Origin: CAWBRT01 sp963791145
GTDB lineage: Bacteria; Acidobacteriota; Terriglobia; Terriglobales; Acidobacteriaceae
Direction of reading: 5' to 3'
Assembly: GCA_963791145.1 (NCBI GenBank)
Contig: CAWBRT010000010.1
Location: 62,001 to 126,000, forward strand
Length of the DNA: 64,000 nucleotides
In this document: one piece after another, positions 27,053 through 36,406 of the stretch
Layout of the letters: each line of letters begins with the position of its first letter
Numbering within the stretch: the stretch's first letter is position 1
The notes under the pieces: model-generated
Databases searched by the model: none
Seen by the model: only the letters and a program-made list of their open reading frames with translations
What the model was told of the DNA's origin: nothing
Made by a program: the position numbers and the translations under genes

Positions 27053-28330
27053 ATGTCATCCCGGGCTCTTCTCTACGAGTCAACCCAGCTGACCAAGGCT
27101 CAGGCGCAGGCGTTCATCGCCGCGTTCGTGGGCTGGGTGTTCGACTATTACGAAGTGTTCCTGCTGACTGTCCTGATGGTCCCGATCAGCCGCGATTTGC
27201 ACCTCTCGCCCAGCCACGCGGCTTACGTGTTTTCGACCCAGCTTTTCTTTCTGGCGGTCGGAGGCGTTGCCTTTGGTCTATTGGCTGACCGGTACGGGCG
27301 CCGCCCGATTCTGATGTGGACGATCATAATCTATGCCGGCGGCACACTCGCGCGCGCGTTTACCTACAGCGAAGCCTGGCTGCTGTCATGGACCGCCATC
27401 GCGGCACTCGGCATCGGCGGCGAATTTGCCGTCGGTCAAAGCCTGGTGTCCGAGGTGATGCCCACGGCGAAGCGCGGCTGGTGGGGAGGAATTCTCTATG
27501 CCGGGCACTATCTGGGTGTTATCGGCGGCGCCTTCGTCGCCGGATACCTGGCGCCGGTGATCGGCTGGCGCTGGACGTTCGCCGTTTCCGGTTTGCCGAT
27601 AGCCTTTGCCCTCTACGTGCGCTCATCGGCGCCCGAGTCCGACGTCTGGGAGATGAAGAAGAAAGAAGCGCGCAAGATCGATTGGGGCGGCTTTACCCGA
27701 GGCGCTTTTCTCAGGCCCTTTAGCCTATGTCTCATCGCCGCCATGCTGCAGTTTTTCGCCTACTACGGAATTACATCATTCCTCCCGACCTACCTGGTGA
27801 AACAAGGCTTCTCGCTGGGCCGGGCGGCGTGGTGGATGTTCTTCATCGCCCTGTCCGGAATCATCGGGTCGGTCGTGGGCTCGTATACCAGCGACCGCTG
27901 GGGACGGCGAGTCACGCTGTCGTATCTGGCTGGAATCGCCGCCATCAGCGGCCTGGTTCTTTTTGCCACATGGCGCTATCTACTCACCACATCCTGGATC
28001 CTCGTCCCCTTCTTCTGCCTGTACTTCGGCTCCAATGGCGCTACCGTCTTTGGCGTGCTTTTCAGTGAAATGTTCCCGACCGAAGTGCGGACGACGGGTA
28101 CCGCTTCGGCGCTTCAGATCGGGCGAGGTCTGGCCTTCATTCCTCCGCTCATCACCGCTCAGATCTTTCCGGTTTACGGCTATGCGCCAATCGTTCTGAT
28201 GGGCGCCAGCGAATTCGGATTGCTGGCGCTATGGGCGTGGGTCTTCAAGGAGACAAAAGGAAAGTCGATTCTCCAAATCGACGCCGAAAGCAAAGCTGCC
28301 GCGAGCCGATCGCAACAGGCCGGAGCCTAG
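27053..28330 (+). CDS. MFS transporter, carboxylate/aromatic-acid type
   Basis: A 425-aa carrier with 12 predicted spans. The loop 2-3 signature is GLLADRYGRRPILM, the loop 8-9 counterpart SDRWGRRVTLS, and the acidic residues of FDYYEVFLLTVLMVPISRD in helix 1 resemble proton-coupled sialate/benzoate/hydroxybenzoate carriers (SHS/AAHS group). The end KETKGKSILQIDAESKA is cytosolic. ATG 27053 follows AAGGAGG; the frame is open to 27020 but unsupported. It is divergent from the LysR gene and lies upstream of the five dehydrogenase-type genes, so it probably imports their substrate. Confidence 0.88.
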   Translation: MSSRALLYESTQLTKAQAQAFIAAFVGWVFDYYEVFLLTVLMVPISRDLHLSPSHAAYVFSTQLFFLAVGGVAFGLLADRYGRRPILMWTIIIYAGGTLARAFTYSEAWLLSWTAIAALGIGGEFAVGQSLVSEVMPTAKRGWWGGILYAGHYLGVIGGAFVAGYLAPVIGWRWTFAVSGLPIAFALYVRSSAPESDVWEMKKKEARKIDWGGFTRGAFLRPFSLCLIAAMLQFFAYYGITSFLPTYLVKQGFSLGRAAWWMFFIALSGIIGSVVGSYTSDRWGRRVTLSYLAGIAAISGLVLFATWRYLLTTSWILVPFFCLYFGSNGATVFGVLFSEMFPTEVRTTGTASALQIGRGLAFIPPLITAQIFPVYGYAPIVLMGASEFGLLALWAWVFKETKGKSILQIDAESKAAASRSQQAGA

Positions 28331-28475
28331 GCGAGCGGCGAAAACCGGAACCTGGCTGACAGGTGGGCGAAGAAAGCCCTGGCTGCCTGCGATTCCGAAC
28401 AGCGATGAAGCCGGGCCCTGGCTGCCAGGTTTCCGGACGGCCCGGCAGAGAGACGTCAACAAGAGATAAAGAAGC

Positions 28476-29498
28476 ATGAAAGCCGCGATTCTGAAAGAGT
28501 ATTCCAGGCCACTTGTTCTAGAGGAAGTGCCTCGGCCAAGGCCGCGCCAAAATGAGTTGTTGATCAGGGTAAGAGCGTGCGGCGTCTGCGGTACGGACGT
28601 CAAGACCCAGGACGGCAAGAAAACCGGCATCAAGCTGCCTCTGATCATGGGGCATGAGATCGCCGGAGAAGTTGCCGAAGTAGGACCGGGTGTCGAAGGC
28701 ATTCGCGCGGGAGATAGAGGGGTCATTCACTTCTACCTCTCCTGCGGGGAATGCATGTTCTGCCGGAGCAATCGGGAAACGATTTGTATCAATCCGGTGG
28801 GACGATTCGGGTTCAACGTGGACGGGGGATTTGCCGAATACCTGGCGGCGCCGGTCAGGAATTTCATTCCGATTCCGGACAGCCTGTCTTTCAGCCATGC
28901 CGCCATCCTCTGTGACGCTGTTGCCACCACATATCGCGCATTGTCCAAAGCATCCGTCCAAGCCGGTGAATATGTCCTGATCATGGGAATCGGCGGCCTG
29001 GGAATTCATGGGGCGCAAATCGCAAGAGCTCTGGGGGCGAACGTAATCGGAGCCGATATCAATCCGGCGAAACTCGACATGGCGAGGCAGCTCGGATTCG
29101 ATCGCCTGCTCAAGTTCGAGCCCAACGACCATTTTGTGGAAGAGGTTTTCAAGGCGGCCGGCGGCAATCCGATCTCCGTAATTCTGGAGACCGTGTCCAT
29201 TCCGCCAACCGTGGAAGCTGATTTGAAGCTCTTGCGAGGAGCGGGGCGGCTCATCTTCGCGGGCTATACGAACACGCCGGTGAGTATTCCTCCTTATGCT
29301 CTGGTCTTGCACGAATTGTCGTTCTACGGGTCGCGGGCTTCGAGCCGGGATGACGTCTGCGCGGTAATTTCCATGATCGAAAGCGGGAAGCTGAAACCCA
29401 TCGTAACCAAGACCTACCCACTCGAGGAAGTGAACCGCGCGATTGAAGATTTGAAATCCGGTAGAAGTATCGGGCGGCAGGTAATTGTAATTGAATAG
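28476..29498 (+). CDS. Zinc-dependent alcohol dehydrogenase (MDR family)
   Basis: A 340-aa medium-chain dehydrogenase. Catalytic zinc ligands are in GVCGTDV and GHEIAGEV. The structural zinc cysteines are CGECMFCRSNRETIC, with spacing 2-2-7. The Rossmann motif reads GIGGLGIHGAQIARALGANV, with an aspartate after beta-2 (IGADINPAK) that favours NAD. It probably oxidises a secondary alcohol or sugar/hydroxy-acid hydroxyl. It is the first of five same-strand genes running to 34080 and lies 145 bp after the MFS stop. The start ATG 28476 has AAGAGA upstream. Confidence 0.9.
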   Translation: MKAAILKEYSRPLVLEEVPRPRPRQNELLIRVRACGVCGTDVKTQDGKKTGIKLPLIMGHEIAGEVAEVGPGVEGIRAGDRGVIHFYLSCGECMFCRSNRETICINPVGRFGFNVDGGFAEYLAAPVRNFIPIPDSLSFSHAAILCDAVATTYRALSKASVQAGEYVLIMGIGGLGIHGAQIARALGANVIGADINPAKLDMARQLGFDRLLKFEPNDHFVEEVFKAAGGNPISVILETVSIPPTVEADLKLLRGAGRLIFAGYTNTPVSIPPYALVLHELSFYGSRASSRDDVCAVISMIESGKLKPIVTKTYPLEEVNRAIEDLKSGRSIGRQVIVIE

Positions 29499-29579
29499 TT
29501 CTTTCCAGGCACACTGCTTGTTAGAAGCAGAGAGTAACAGCTTTCATTGCCACGAGGTTGAAAGAAAGGAAGATCACCG

Positions 29580-31016
29580 GTGTTCAGGCAATACATCAAT
29601 GGCGTAACTGTAGAAGGTGAGGAAAAAGCTTTTGATGTGGTAAACCCGGCGACGGAGGAGGTGGTTGCGACCGTCAATGCGGCCAGTGAGCGGCAGACGG
29701 TCATGGCGCTGGAAACCGCGCAACATGCATTCAAGACCTGGTCCAGGACTTCCATTGGGGAGCGGACCGGGTGGGTCCACAAACTGCGCGATGCTCTACG
29801 CGCCGAAAAAGATACTCTAACCGACCTGACAGCCCGCGAGGTCGGCAAGTCGTACCCGGAGGCCGCAGCCGAGTGCAGCATGCTGTTCGAGGTCCTTGAC
29901 TTCTATTGCGAAGAGGTCAAGCGCGTTTACGGCACCACGGTCAAGGATTACGGTTCCAAGCCGGGCGAAGTGTTTCATGTCATGGAGCAGTACCCGGTAG
30001 GCGTGGCCGTCGGACACCTGGCATGGAACTTTCCCGTACAGAATGTGGCTCTCAAGCTGGGCCCGTCCTTGGCCTCGGGCTGCACCTGCGTGCTAAAGCC
30101 TTCGTCGAGCACTCCCCTGGCGACGCTTTATATCGGCGCCATCGCGGAGAAGATCGGATTTCCCAAGGGCGTCATCAATATCGTCTCAGGCCCTTCCTCG
30201 TCGGTTGGCAAAACGCTCAATGAGAGCAACATCCCGCGACTGATCACTCTGATCGGCTCATCCGAGACTGGCCGCCAGGTCCTGCGCCAGGCATCCACCT
30301 CGATCAAGCGTTTCTCTTTGGAGTTGGGCGGCAACGCGCCGGCAATCGTGATGCCCGACGTGGATCTGGCGAGCACCGCCGCCTTCATGGTCAAGCGCAA
30401 AATCCGCGCCTGCGGCCAGGGATGCGGGAATATCAACCGCATCTACGTGCACGCGAGCATCCGCGAGCGATTCGTTAATCTTCTGCTCGCCAACATTGAG
30501 AAGGTACAGGTCGGTTGGGGCAAGGAGCTGGGAGATGTCATGGGACCGCAGATCAACAAAGCGGCGCGTGACCGTTTGCTTGGTCTGGTCAAGGAAGCGA
30601 CGCAAAAGGGCGCACGGATGGTGTACGGCGGTAAAATTCCCGAAAACTTGCCGAAGGGCTCGTTCATTATGCCGACGCTGTTGGACAACGTGCCGGACGA
30701 CACGCGCCTGTGCCGTGAAGAAGTCTTTGGGCCGATTCTGTCCGTGTTCGGCTTCAGCGACCTGGACGATGTGATCCGCCGGGCGAACGATACCGATTAC
30801 GGGCTGGTTTCCTACCTGTTCTCCCATGATTCCCGCGTAATCGCCAAAGTCAGCGACGAACTGGCCTTCGGCGAGGTACACGTGAACAACCCCGGCGGCG
30901 GCAATTTCGTTCCCCTGCCGCATGTCGGCATCAAGGAGAGCGGAGTGGGCTGCGACGGCTCGCATTGGGCCCTGAAAGAGTACTTCTGGATGCGGCGTAT
31001 TTCAATTCGTCCGTAG
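29580..31016 (+). CDS. NAD(P)-dependent aldehyde dehydrogenase
   Basis: A 478-aa ALDH of the succinate-semialdehyde/betaine-type group. Asn150 lies in HLAWNFP, the general base Glu248 in SLELGGNAP, and the nucleophile Cys282 in CGQGCGNINR. In most ALDHs the last reads GQxC-T/x. EVFGPILSVFGF and GVKESG-like text (GIKESGVG) close the fold. The start is GTG at 29580 with AAAGGAA upstream. It lies 81 bp after the zinc ADH, suggesting sequential alcohol-to-aldehyde-to-acid oxidation. The exact aldehyde is not readable. Confidence 0.92.
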   Translation: MFRQYINGVTVEGEEKAFDVVNPATEEVVATVNAASERQTVMALETAQHAFKTWSRTSIGERTGWVHKLRDALRAEKDTLTDLTAREVGKSYPEAAAECSMLFEVLDFYCEEVKRVYGTTVKDYGSKPGEVFHVMEQYPVGVAVGHLAWNFPVQNVALKLGPSLASGCTCVLKPSSSTPLATLYIGAIAEKIGFPKGVINIVSGPSSSVGKTLNESNIPRLITLIGSSETGRQVLRQASTSIKRFSLELGGNAPAIVMPDVDLASTAAFMVKRKIRACGQGCGNINRIYVHASIRERFVNLLLANIEKVQVGWGKELGDVMGPQINKAARDRLLGLVKEATQKGARMVYGGKIPENLPKGSFIMPTLLDNVPDDTRLCREEVFGPILSVFGFSDLDDVIRRANDTDYGLVSYLFSHDSRVIAKVSDELAFGEVHVNNPGGGNFVPLPHVGIKESGVGCDGSHWALKEYFWMRRISIRP

Positions 31017-31116
31017 CGCCGGCCGTTAATCGAAAGGCTGAGCCTGGCCGCGCTATGGTGTATTAACTGCCGTGAATGCTGAACCGGCAGATCGACAACG
31101 TTGAAGGAGGACCGCA

Positions 31117-32277
31117 ATGACTTCGGTTGTTCAGTCGTTCTATTGCCCGAGCAAGATATTCATGGGAATCGGCAGTCACCAGAAATTGCAGGATGTCATC
31201 AAGGAGTGGAAGATTGAACGGCTCTTTGTGGTGGCCGACGCCATGCTCGTAAAAACTGAAATCTTTGCGTCCATCGAGAAAATACTCAAGGACAAAAAGG
31301 TTCAGTTTGACCTGTTCACCGAAATCGAGCAGGACCCGAGCGCCAACACCGTTCACAAGGCGTTCGACCTCTACAACAAAGCTAAAGCGCCCGTGGTGCT
31401 GGCCCTGGGCGGCGGAAGCACCATGGATACCGGGAAAGGAGCGTGTATCCTCGCCAAAAATGGCGGGCGCATCAATGACTATGAAGGGATTGAGAAGTTT
31501 TCCGTCCCTCCGCTGCCGTTGATCGCGATTCCGACCACGGCCGGCACCGGCTCCGAGGTATCAGGATCGTGCACGATCACCGACACCGAGCGCGGCTTGA
31601 AGATGTCGATACGCCACGCCAGCCTGAATCCCGCCAGAATCGCCATCCTGGATCCGATTGCGCTGAAGACCTTGCCGGCCTCGGTCGCCGCGCATGCGGC
31701 CGTGGACGCATTCACGCACGCCTTCGAATCCTACGTTTCCCTGAACGCGAATCCGCTCACGGATTCCATGAACCTGTACGCCATGGAGCTGATGGCGCAG
31801 AATATCCGCCAGTTTGTCTCCAACCGGGCCAACCTGGAAGCGGGCCTCAACATGGGCTGCGCCTCAAACCTCGCTGGAATCACATTCGGCCAGACGGGCC
31901 TGGGGAATGTGCACTGCATGGCGCGCTTCGTGGGCGCCTACTGCCACGTGTCCCACGGGCTTTCCACCGCGGTCTGTTTCCCGGCGGCGGCGGAATTCAA
32001 CATGATGGCTAATCCCAAGAAGTACGCCAGGGTCGCCGTGGCCATGGGCGAGAACGTTCAGGGATTGACCGAAATGGAGGCCGCGAGAAAAGGCTACGAG
32101 GCCATCAAGTGCATGTGCAGCGATCTCGGCATCCCGGCACGGCTCAGGGATGTGGGCGCCACCGAGGAGATGCTGCCGGAAATGGCGAAGCTCTCCTTCA
32201 AAGCGGGCTATAACAAGTGGAACCCGCGCTTTACCAGCGAACGCGATTTCATGGAACTGTTCCAGAAGGCATATTGA
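31117..32277 (+). CDS. Iron-containing alcohol dehydrogenase (type III)
   Basis: A 386-aa group III ADH. The nucleotide loop is LALGGGSTMDTGKGA, then IPTTAGTGSEVS. Metal ligands are Asp and His in AHAAVDAFTHAFESYVS and the two histidines of GNVHCMARFVGAYCHVSHG. AAGGAGG precedes ATG 31117. It is the second alcohol dehydrogenase of this five-gene run, so it may act on a different hydroxyl or as an aldehyde reductase (lactaldehyde, hydroxybutyrate and propanediol types all occur in the family). Confidence 0.92.
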   Translation: MTSVVQSFYCPSKIFMGIGSHQKLQDVIKEWKIERLFVVADAMLVKTEIFASIEKILKDKKVQFDLFTEIEQDPSANTVHKAFDLYNKAKAPVVLALGGGSTMDTGKGACILAKNGGRINDYEGIEKFSVPPLPLIAIPTTAGTGSEVSGSCTITDTERGLKMSIRHASLNPARIAILDPIALKTLPASVAAHAAVDAFTHAFESYVSLNANPLTDSMNLYAMELMAQNIRQFVSNRANLEAGLNMGCASNLAGITFGQTGLGNVHCMARFVGAYCHVSHGLSTAVCFPAAAEFNMMANPKKYARVAVAMGENVQGLTEMEAARKGYEAIKCMCSDLGIPARLRDVGATEEMLPEMAKLSFKAGYNKWNPRFTSERDFMELFQKAY

Positions 32278-32309
32278 CACAGCGCGCACGAGCTGACGGG
32301 GGCATAACT

Positions 32310-33203
32310 ATGGACAATATCGGATTGATTGGCACCGGAATTATGGGGCTGCCGATTGCCAAGAATTTGCTGAAGGCGAAGATTCCCCTGACGGTGTGGG
32401 CGCGAAGAGAAAATATAAAACAGGAACTTCAAGCCTTAGGCGCTGACATCGCGGCCTGCCCCGGCGACCTGGCGAAGAAGAGCTGCATTATTTTCCTCAT
32501 CGTCAACTATCCAAAGGACGTCACGGAACTGCTGGATTCGCCCAACGGTATTCTCGGCGGAGCAAAACCGGGAACGGTAATCGCCGACATGACGACGACC
32601 GATCCGGAGTTTCCGAGAGTGATGTCCAAGCGTCTGGCGGGAGCTGGAATCGATTACCTGGATGCTCCGATTTCGGGCGGGGCATTGGGAGCACAGAATG
32701 CGCAGTTGGTCATCATGGTCGGCGGAAAGAAAGAGGCCGCTGACCGATGCACACCCGTGTTTACGCCCATCAGCAAGAAGGTGGTGTACATGGGAGAGAC
32801 GGGGAGCGGGCAAACGGCTAAGTTAATCCACAATCAACTTTCTTACACCACATTTTGCGCCGTCTGCGAGGCGGTAATTTTGGGAGAAAAACTCGGCCTG
32901 AGCGCGGAGGGCTTGATCGACGTCTTCAATAACGGCACGGCGCGCAGCTTCGCCACCGAAGTCAGGTTCCCGCGATTCATCCTCCCGAAGAAGTTCGATA
33001 TGGGCGTTCCCTTCCCTACCGCCTTCAAGGACATTACTCTCGCCCGGGACGTTACCCTATCAACCCAGGTGAATTTCCCCATCAGCAGTTGGGTCTATAA
33101 GTACATGAAGCAGTGCATGGACACCGGCTCGGAGAAGGATGACGTTTCGACCATGTTCGAAAGAATGAAGGACATCCTGGGGCACGTGAAAACTTTTATG
33201 TAA
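32310..33203 (+). CDS. 3-hydroxyisobutyrate/beta-hydroxyacid dehydrogenase family
   Basis: A 297-aa chain beginning MDNIGLIGTGIMGLPIAKNL, the Rossmann start of the beta-hydroxyacid dehydrogenase family. The substrate-site motif DAPISGGALGA, the catalytic-lysine stretch GSGQTAKLIHNQL and the C-terminal helical domain follow. The residue after beta-2 (WARRENIKQEL) is arginine-rich, which suggests NADP. Tartronate-semialdehyde reductase and 3-hydroxyisobutyrate dehydrogenase are the nearest functional types. ATG 32310 follows GGGGG, 32 bases after the Fe-ADH stop, so it is in the same transcript. Confidence 0.9.
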   Translation: MDNIGLIGTGIMGLPIAKNLLKAKIPLTVWARRENIKQELQALGADIAACPGDLAKKSCIIFLIVNYPKDVTELLDSPNGILGGAKPGTVIADMTTTDPEFPRVMSKRLAGAGIDYLDAPISGGALGAQNAQLVIMVGGKKEAADRCTPVFTPISKKVVYMGETGSGQTAKLIHNQLSYTTFCAVCEAVILGEKLGLSAEGLIDVFNNGTARSFATEVRFPRFILPKKFDMGVPFPTAFKDITLARDVTLSTQVNFPISSWVYKYMKQCMDTGSEKDDVSTMFERMKDILGHVKTFM

Positions 33204-33297
33204 ATTGACGCCCTGAGCGGACTACCGATCGTGCCTTGACACAGGTGTTCGCTTGGGAAAGATAGATACGCGAGTTCAAGCTAAAGGAGAACAAACA

Positions 33298-34080
33298 ATG
33301 GGCAGGTACATAGCACCCTTGGATCTTGGGGCATCGGTTCACGACCAGAGCTTATTCCTTCTCCGGAGAAACATCGGACAACGCGCCGTTTCAAAAACCG
33401 TGGCCGCTTATATCGGGGGCGCGAAGAAGAAGATCCTGGTTGATGCCGGCCCCCCCGACATGGAGCGCTCGCTGAAATACCACCCTTACTTCAAGTGCGA
33501 GCCGCGCAGCCCGGAGCAGGAGATGAAGGGAGCGCTCGCCAAGGCCGGCGTCAAACCCGAAGAAATTGAACTCGTCATTCTCACGCATCTTCATTGGGAC
33601 CATGTAGGCACGGTAGAGTTGTTTCCGAACGCCGAGTTCATCGCGTCCGATGTGGAATTGGCGTTCGCCCTCAACCCGACGCCTTGCCTCTATGCTTCTT
33701 ACGAGGCCCTGCAGATCGGCATACAGCCGCTGTTTCTGAAAATCATGCACAGGCTAAAGACGGTCGAGATGAAGGAAAAGGAGATCATGGAAGGGATCAG
33801 AACGATCCCTATTCCTGGGCACAGCCCCGGCGGAATCGGCGTGGTCGTGGATACCGACGACGGGCCGTACGTCATTGCCGGCGACGCCGTTCCCACCTAC
33901 CAGAACTTCAAGGGCGATCCCGCGAAGGGTGAGCGCTTTATCATGTCCGGCGTCTATACCGACATGCCGGCCATGTGGAAGAGCTTTGAGCTGATCGACG
34001 AGATTGTTAAGGGCGATGTCGACAAGGTGATCCCGGGACACGAGAACCTGGTCTTCCAGAAACCACGCTATCCGCGATAA
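33298..34080 (+). CDS. Metallo-beta-lactamase-fold hydrolase (lactonase-like)
   Basis: A 260-aa MBL hydrolase with the dinuclear metal motif THLHWDH (96-102). Later ligands are in IPGHSPGG, the bridging aspartate in VIAGDAV, and the last histidine in VIPGHENLVF. The spacing and the tyrosine-bearing loops resemble N-acyl-homoserine lactonases (AiiA/AttM type), which open gamma-lactones. In this operon a sugar- or hydroxy-acid lactone is the likelier substrate than a quorum signal; that is inference. ATG 33298 follows AAAGGAG. It is the last gene of the dehydrogenase run. Confidence 0.88.
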   Translation: MGRYIAPLDLGASVHDQSLFLLRRNIGQRAVSKTVAAYIGGAKKKILVDAGPPDMERSLKYHPYFKCEPRSPEQEMKGALAKAGVKPEEIELVILTHLHWDHVGTVELFPNAEFIASDVELAFALNPTPCLYASYEALQIGIQPLFLKIMHRLKTVEMKEKEIMEGIRTIPIPGHSPGGIGVVVDTDDGPYVIAGDAVPTYQNFKGDPAKGERFIMSGVYTDMPAMWKSFELIDEIVKGDVDKVIPGHENLVFQKPRYPR

Positions 34081-34156
34081 TCGGGCCGGCGCTTGGGGAA
34101 GGCGCCCGGATGCCGTTGTATCGGACCGGCGAAAACAGGCTGAGCCCGGCAGCGTG

Positions 34157-35113
34157 TTAGCGCACCACCTCACTCCACCTCGGGCAGGGCCGCTCGAGAA
34201 GCGGAGTTTTCCAGGCCTGGAAGTTTGTCCGGTCGATCAGCGCCACGGGCACTTGGATCGTCTTCGGCACGGGCTGCCCTTTGAGGTAGCGGAGCGCGGC
34301 TTGCGCGGCCAGGCAGCCCAGCTTGAAAGAACTGAAATCGACGCTCGCCAGCATGGTGCCGTTTTCGATGCGGCGAACCGCGTCATCGAGTCCGTTGGCG
34401 CCGACGACTTTGGCCGTCCGTCCGGCCTCACTCAGCGCATCGAGCGCGCCAAACGCCATTGCGTCGTTGGCAGTCCAGACTCCGTCGATCCGCGGATACT
34501 TTGCAAGCATCGCGGTCATCAGCTTCCTGGCATCCGGACGCTGATACATTCCCGTCCCTGAACCCAGCAACCGGATCCCCGAAAATTCACCGAGCGCGCG
34601 TTTCAAGCCGGTGACGCGATCGCGGCTGGTCGGGGCGGCGGGGTTGCCTTCGATGGCGACGATTGCGCCCTGGCCTTTCAATGCCTCGAACAACGCCTTC
34701 GCGCCCAGATAGCCGACCTCGACGTCATCGGAGCCGACGAAGGTGATGAACCGGCCCGGCATGGGGTTGATGAAGAGAACCACCGGAATCCCGGCATCGG
34801 CGAACTTCTGCAGGCCACTCTTCATCGCCACGTCATCGACCGGAACGAACAACACGATATCCGGGCGGTCTTTCAAGGACTTTTCCACCAGGAGCTTCTG
34901 TTGCTCTACGTTGTCGGGTATATCCGGCACGTAATGGATGGTCTTGGCTCCGGATTCGCGCGCGACGCGATCGGCCGCAATGCGGGCAGCCTCATAGGCA
35001 GGATTGGTGAAGTTCTTGGTGAAGACCGCGATCACCGGCTCCTGCGGCGAGGCGAATCCTGCCAGGGTTCCGAAGGCCAGCATTACAGTGATAATCAAAA
35101 TGCCTTTCCGCAT
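34157..35113 (-). CDS. Periplasmic sugar-type substrate-binding protein (RbsB-like)
   Basis: A 318-aa exported protein. The signal MRKGILIITVMLAFGTLAGF ends at about ASP, then PVIAVFTKNFTNPAYEAARI begins a type I periplasmic-binding fold (PF13407). Family text follows: DIVLFVPVDDVAMKSGLQKF, TSRDRVTGLKRALGEF, DGVWTANDAMAFGALDAL and VVGANGLDDAVRRIENGTML. Such proteins feed ribose/xylose-type ABC importers, but no ATPase or permease gene is near, so it is an orphan or a sensor. GGAGGAG precedes ATG 35113. It faces the dehydrogenase operon tail to tail. Confidence 0.85.
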   Translation of the reverse strand: MRKGILIITVMLAFGTLAGFASPQEPVIAVFTKNFTNPAYEAARIAADRVARESGAKTIHYVPDIPDNVEQQKLLVEKSLKDRPDIVLFVPVDDVAMKSGLQKFADAGIPVVLFINPMPGRFITFVGSDDVEVGYLGAKALFEALKGQGAIVAIEGNPAAPTSRDRVTGLKRALGEFSGIRLLGSGTGMYQRPDARKLMTAMLAKYPRIDGVWTANDAMAFGALDALSEAGRTAKVVGANGLDDAVRRIENGTMLASVDFSSFKLGCLAAQAALRYLKGQPVPKTIQVPVALIDRTNFQAWKTPLLERPCPRWSEVVR

Positions 35114-35134
35114 ACTCTCCTCCCGTCGCCAGAG

Positions 35135-35257
35135 CTGGTTGCATAAATGCACTTCGGTAAAACCGATAATACCCTCAGGGGCTAAAGCCCGCATTTTTGC
35201 TGGTCCGAACGGCGGGGCTGAAGCCCCGCCCTTTCAATGCAGTATTTATGCAACCAG
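35135..35257. repeat. MITE-like element with 14-bp terminal inverted repeats
   Basis: CTGGTTGCATAAAT (35135-35148) and its exact complement (35244-35257) flank about 95 bp that hold two GC-rich hairpins, GGGCTAAAGCCC-like and CGGGGCTGAAGCCCCG. It has no coding capacity. It lies just upstream of the binding-protein start, where it could move or modify a promoter. The rest of 35114-35398 has no gene. Confidence 0.7.
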
Positions 35258-35398
35258 TTCTAGACCGGATTCGCGGAAGGTATACCCCATGCAGCAGCCG
35301 GGCGATCAGTCCGGCGGTGATAGCGAAGGGTACACCCACTTTGAATCCGCTTTAGAGGGCCGGGGCGACGCGCTGCTTGCGCAGACTCGAATACCCAT

Positions 35399-36382
35399 CT
35401 ACTTCAGAAGAACAACTCCGTCCTGGATAAGGATTTCATCATCGACCACCAGCGTTGGACGGCTCATCACCGCGTCGAAATGGGTCGATGCCTTGACGGT
35501 TCCGCCCAGATTGGTGCTGGTGCCGATTCCGATGTGCATCGTCCCAAAGGCCCCTTCGTCATAGTTGCAGCCGAGCGTGCCAATCGCTTCCGGAACTTCC
35601 GGATTCAGCCCCACCGCCACTTGCGCAATGTTGTAAACGTTGGGATCGTTCTGCTCTGCCCAGATCCGCCTGATCCTGTCGGCTTCGTGGCCGCCGCGAA
35701 CTTCGACTACCGCTCCCTCCTTTATGACAAAAATCACGGGCGAAGACAGCGCTCCGATCCCCAGGTACGGTATCGATGCATCCGCCACGAACACACCGTT
35801 GCTCGTCGATTCAAGCGGAGAGAAATTTGCTTCGATATTCGGCGCCGCGGAGAACTGGCCCGGCTTTTCCACCAGGCACTTGTGCGCGTTTCCTTTTCTG
35901 CCCTTGAGACTGGTTGCGAACTGCGTGCCTTCTTTCGACGTGATGATAAGGCAATTCCCCCGGGTAAAGATTTCCGCAAACTTCTCGCACAACGGCGCCG
36001 CACTCTTGAAATCGGCCTTAAAGGCGCGTGAGGCGAGCAGATCCATGGAGATGGCCGTCAGGGAAAGCACTCTTGCGCCGGCTGCGAGCGCCGTCCTGGA
36101 AGCGTTCGTGTGAGCCAGCGATTTGCGCACCGCCAGGAGAACAACGTCCGCTTCTTTCATGGCGGCCGCCAGAGTTTTCTCCGGTTCCTGTCCATCGAGC
36201 TCCCGCACGGACATGGATCCCATGGTGACGTTACCGCCGGCAGCGGCGGCAGCTTCGGCGATCAACTGCGCTTCCGCAAGGGTTTCGAAATCGGTCACGA
36301 TGAAGACCGATTCGCCTTTCTTTACAAAGGCGCATTTGCCGACAATCGTTCGGGCGCCTTGTGCCGCCACCAGGTTTTCCAT
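35399..36382 (-). CDS. M29 aminopeptidase / NicX-like family protein
   Basis: A 327-aa protein of the fold shared by thermophilic aminopeptidases (M29) and 2,5-dihydroxypyridine 5,6-dioxygenase (NicX). The C-terminal metal-site text is VAVGLNPEVPEAIGTLGCNY followed by DEGAFGTMHIGIGTSTNLGG, then STHFDAVMSRPTLVVDDEIL. The N-terminal half (FVKKGESVFIVTDFETLAEA) matches the family's lead domain. Among carboxylate genes, a ring- or amide-opening role is as likely as peptide cleavage, and sequence alone does not decide. GGAGGGAG precedes ATG 36382. It is upstream of a symporter 25 bases away. Confidence 0.75.
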   Translation of the reverse strand: MENLVAAQGARTIVGKCAFVKKGESVFIVTDFETLAEAQLIAEAAAAAGGNVTMGSMSVRELDGQEPEKTLAAAMKEADVVLLAVRKSLAHTNASRTALAAGARVLSLTAISMDLLASRAFKADFKSAAPLCEKFAEIFTRGNCLIITSKEGTQFATSLKGRKGNAHKCLVEKPGQFSAAPNIEANFSPLESTSNGVFVADASIPYLGIGALSSPVIFVIKEGAVVEVRGGHEADRIRRIWAEQNDPNVYNIAQVAVGLNPEVPEAIGTLGCNYDEGAFGTMHIGIGTSTNLGGTVKASTHFDAVMSRPTLVVDDEILIQDGVVLLK

Positions 36383-36406
36383 TTTCGCTCCCTCCGGCGC
36401 GAGGCC

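Noticed and set aside
33298..34080. Quorum-quenching lactonase
   Set aside because: The fold and metal motif fit, but the operon is metabolic and nothing points to acyl-homoserine lactones.
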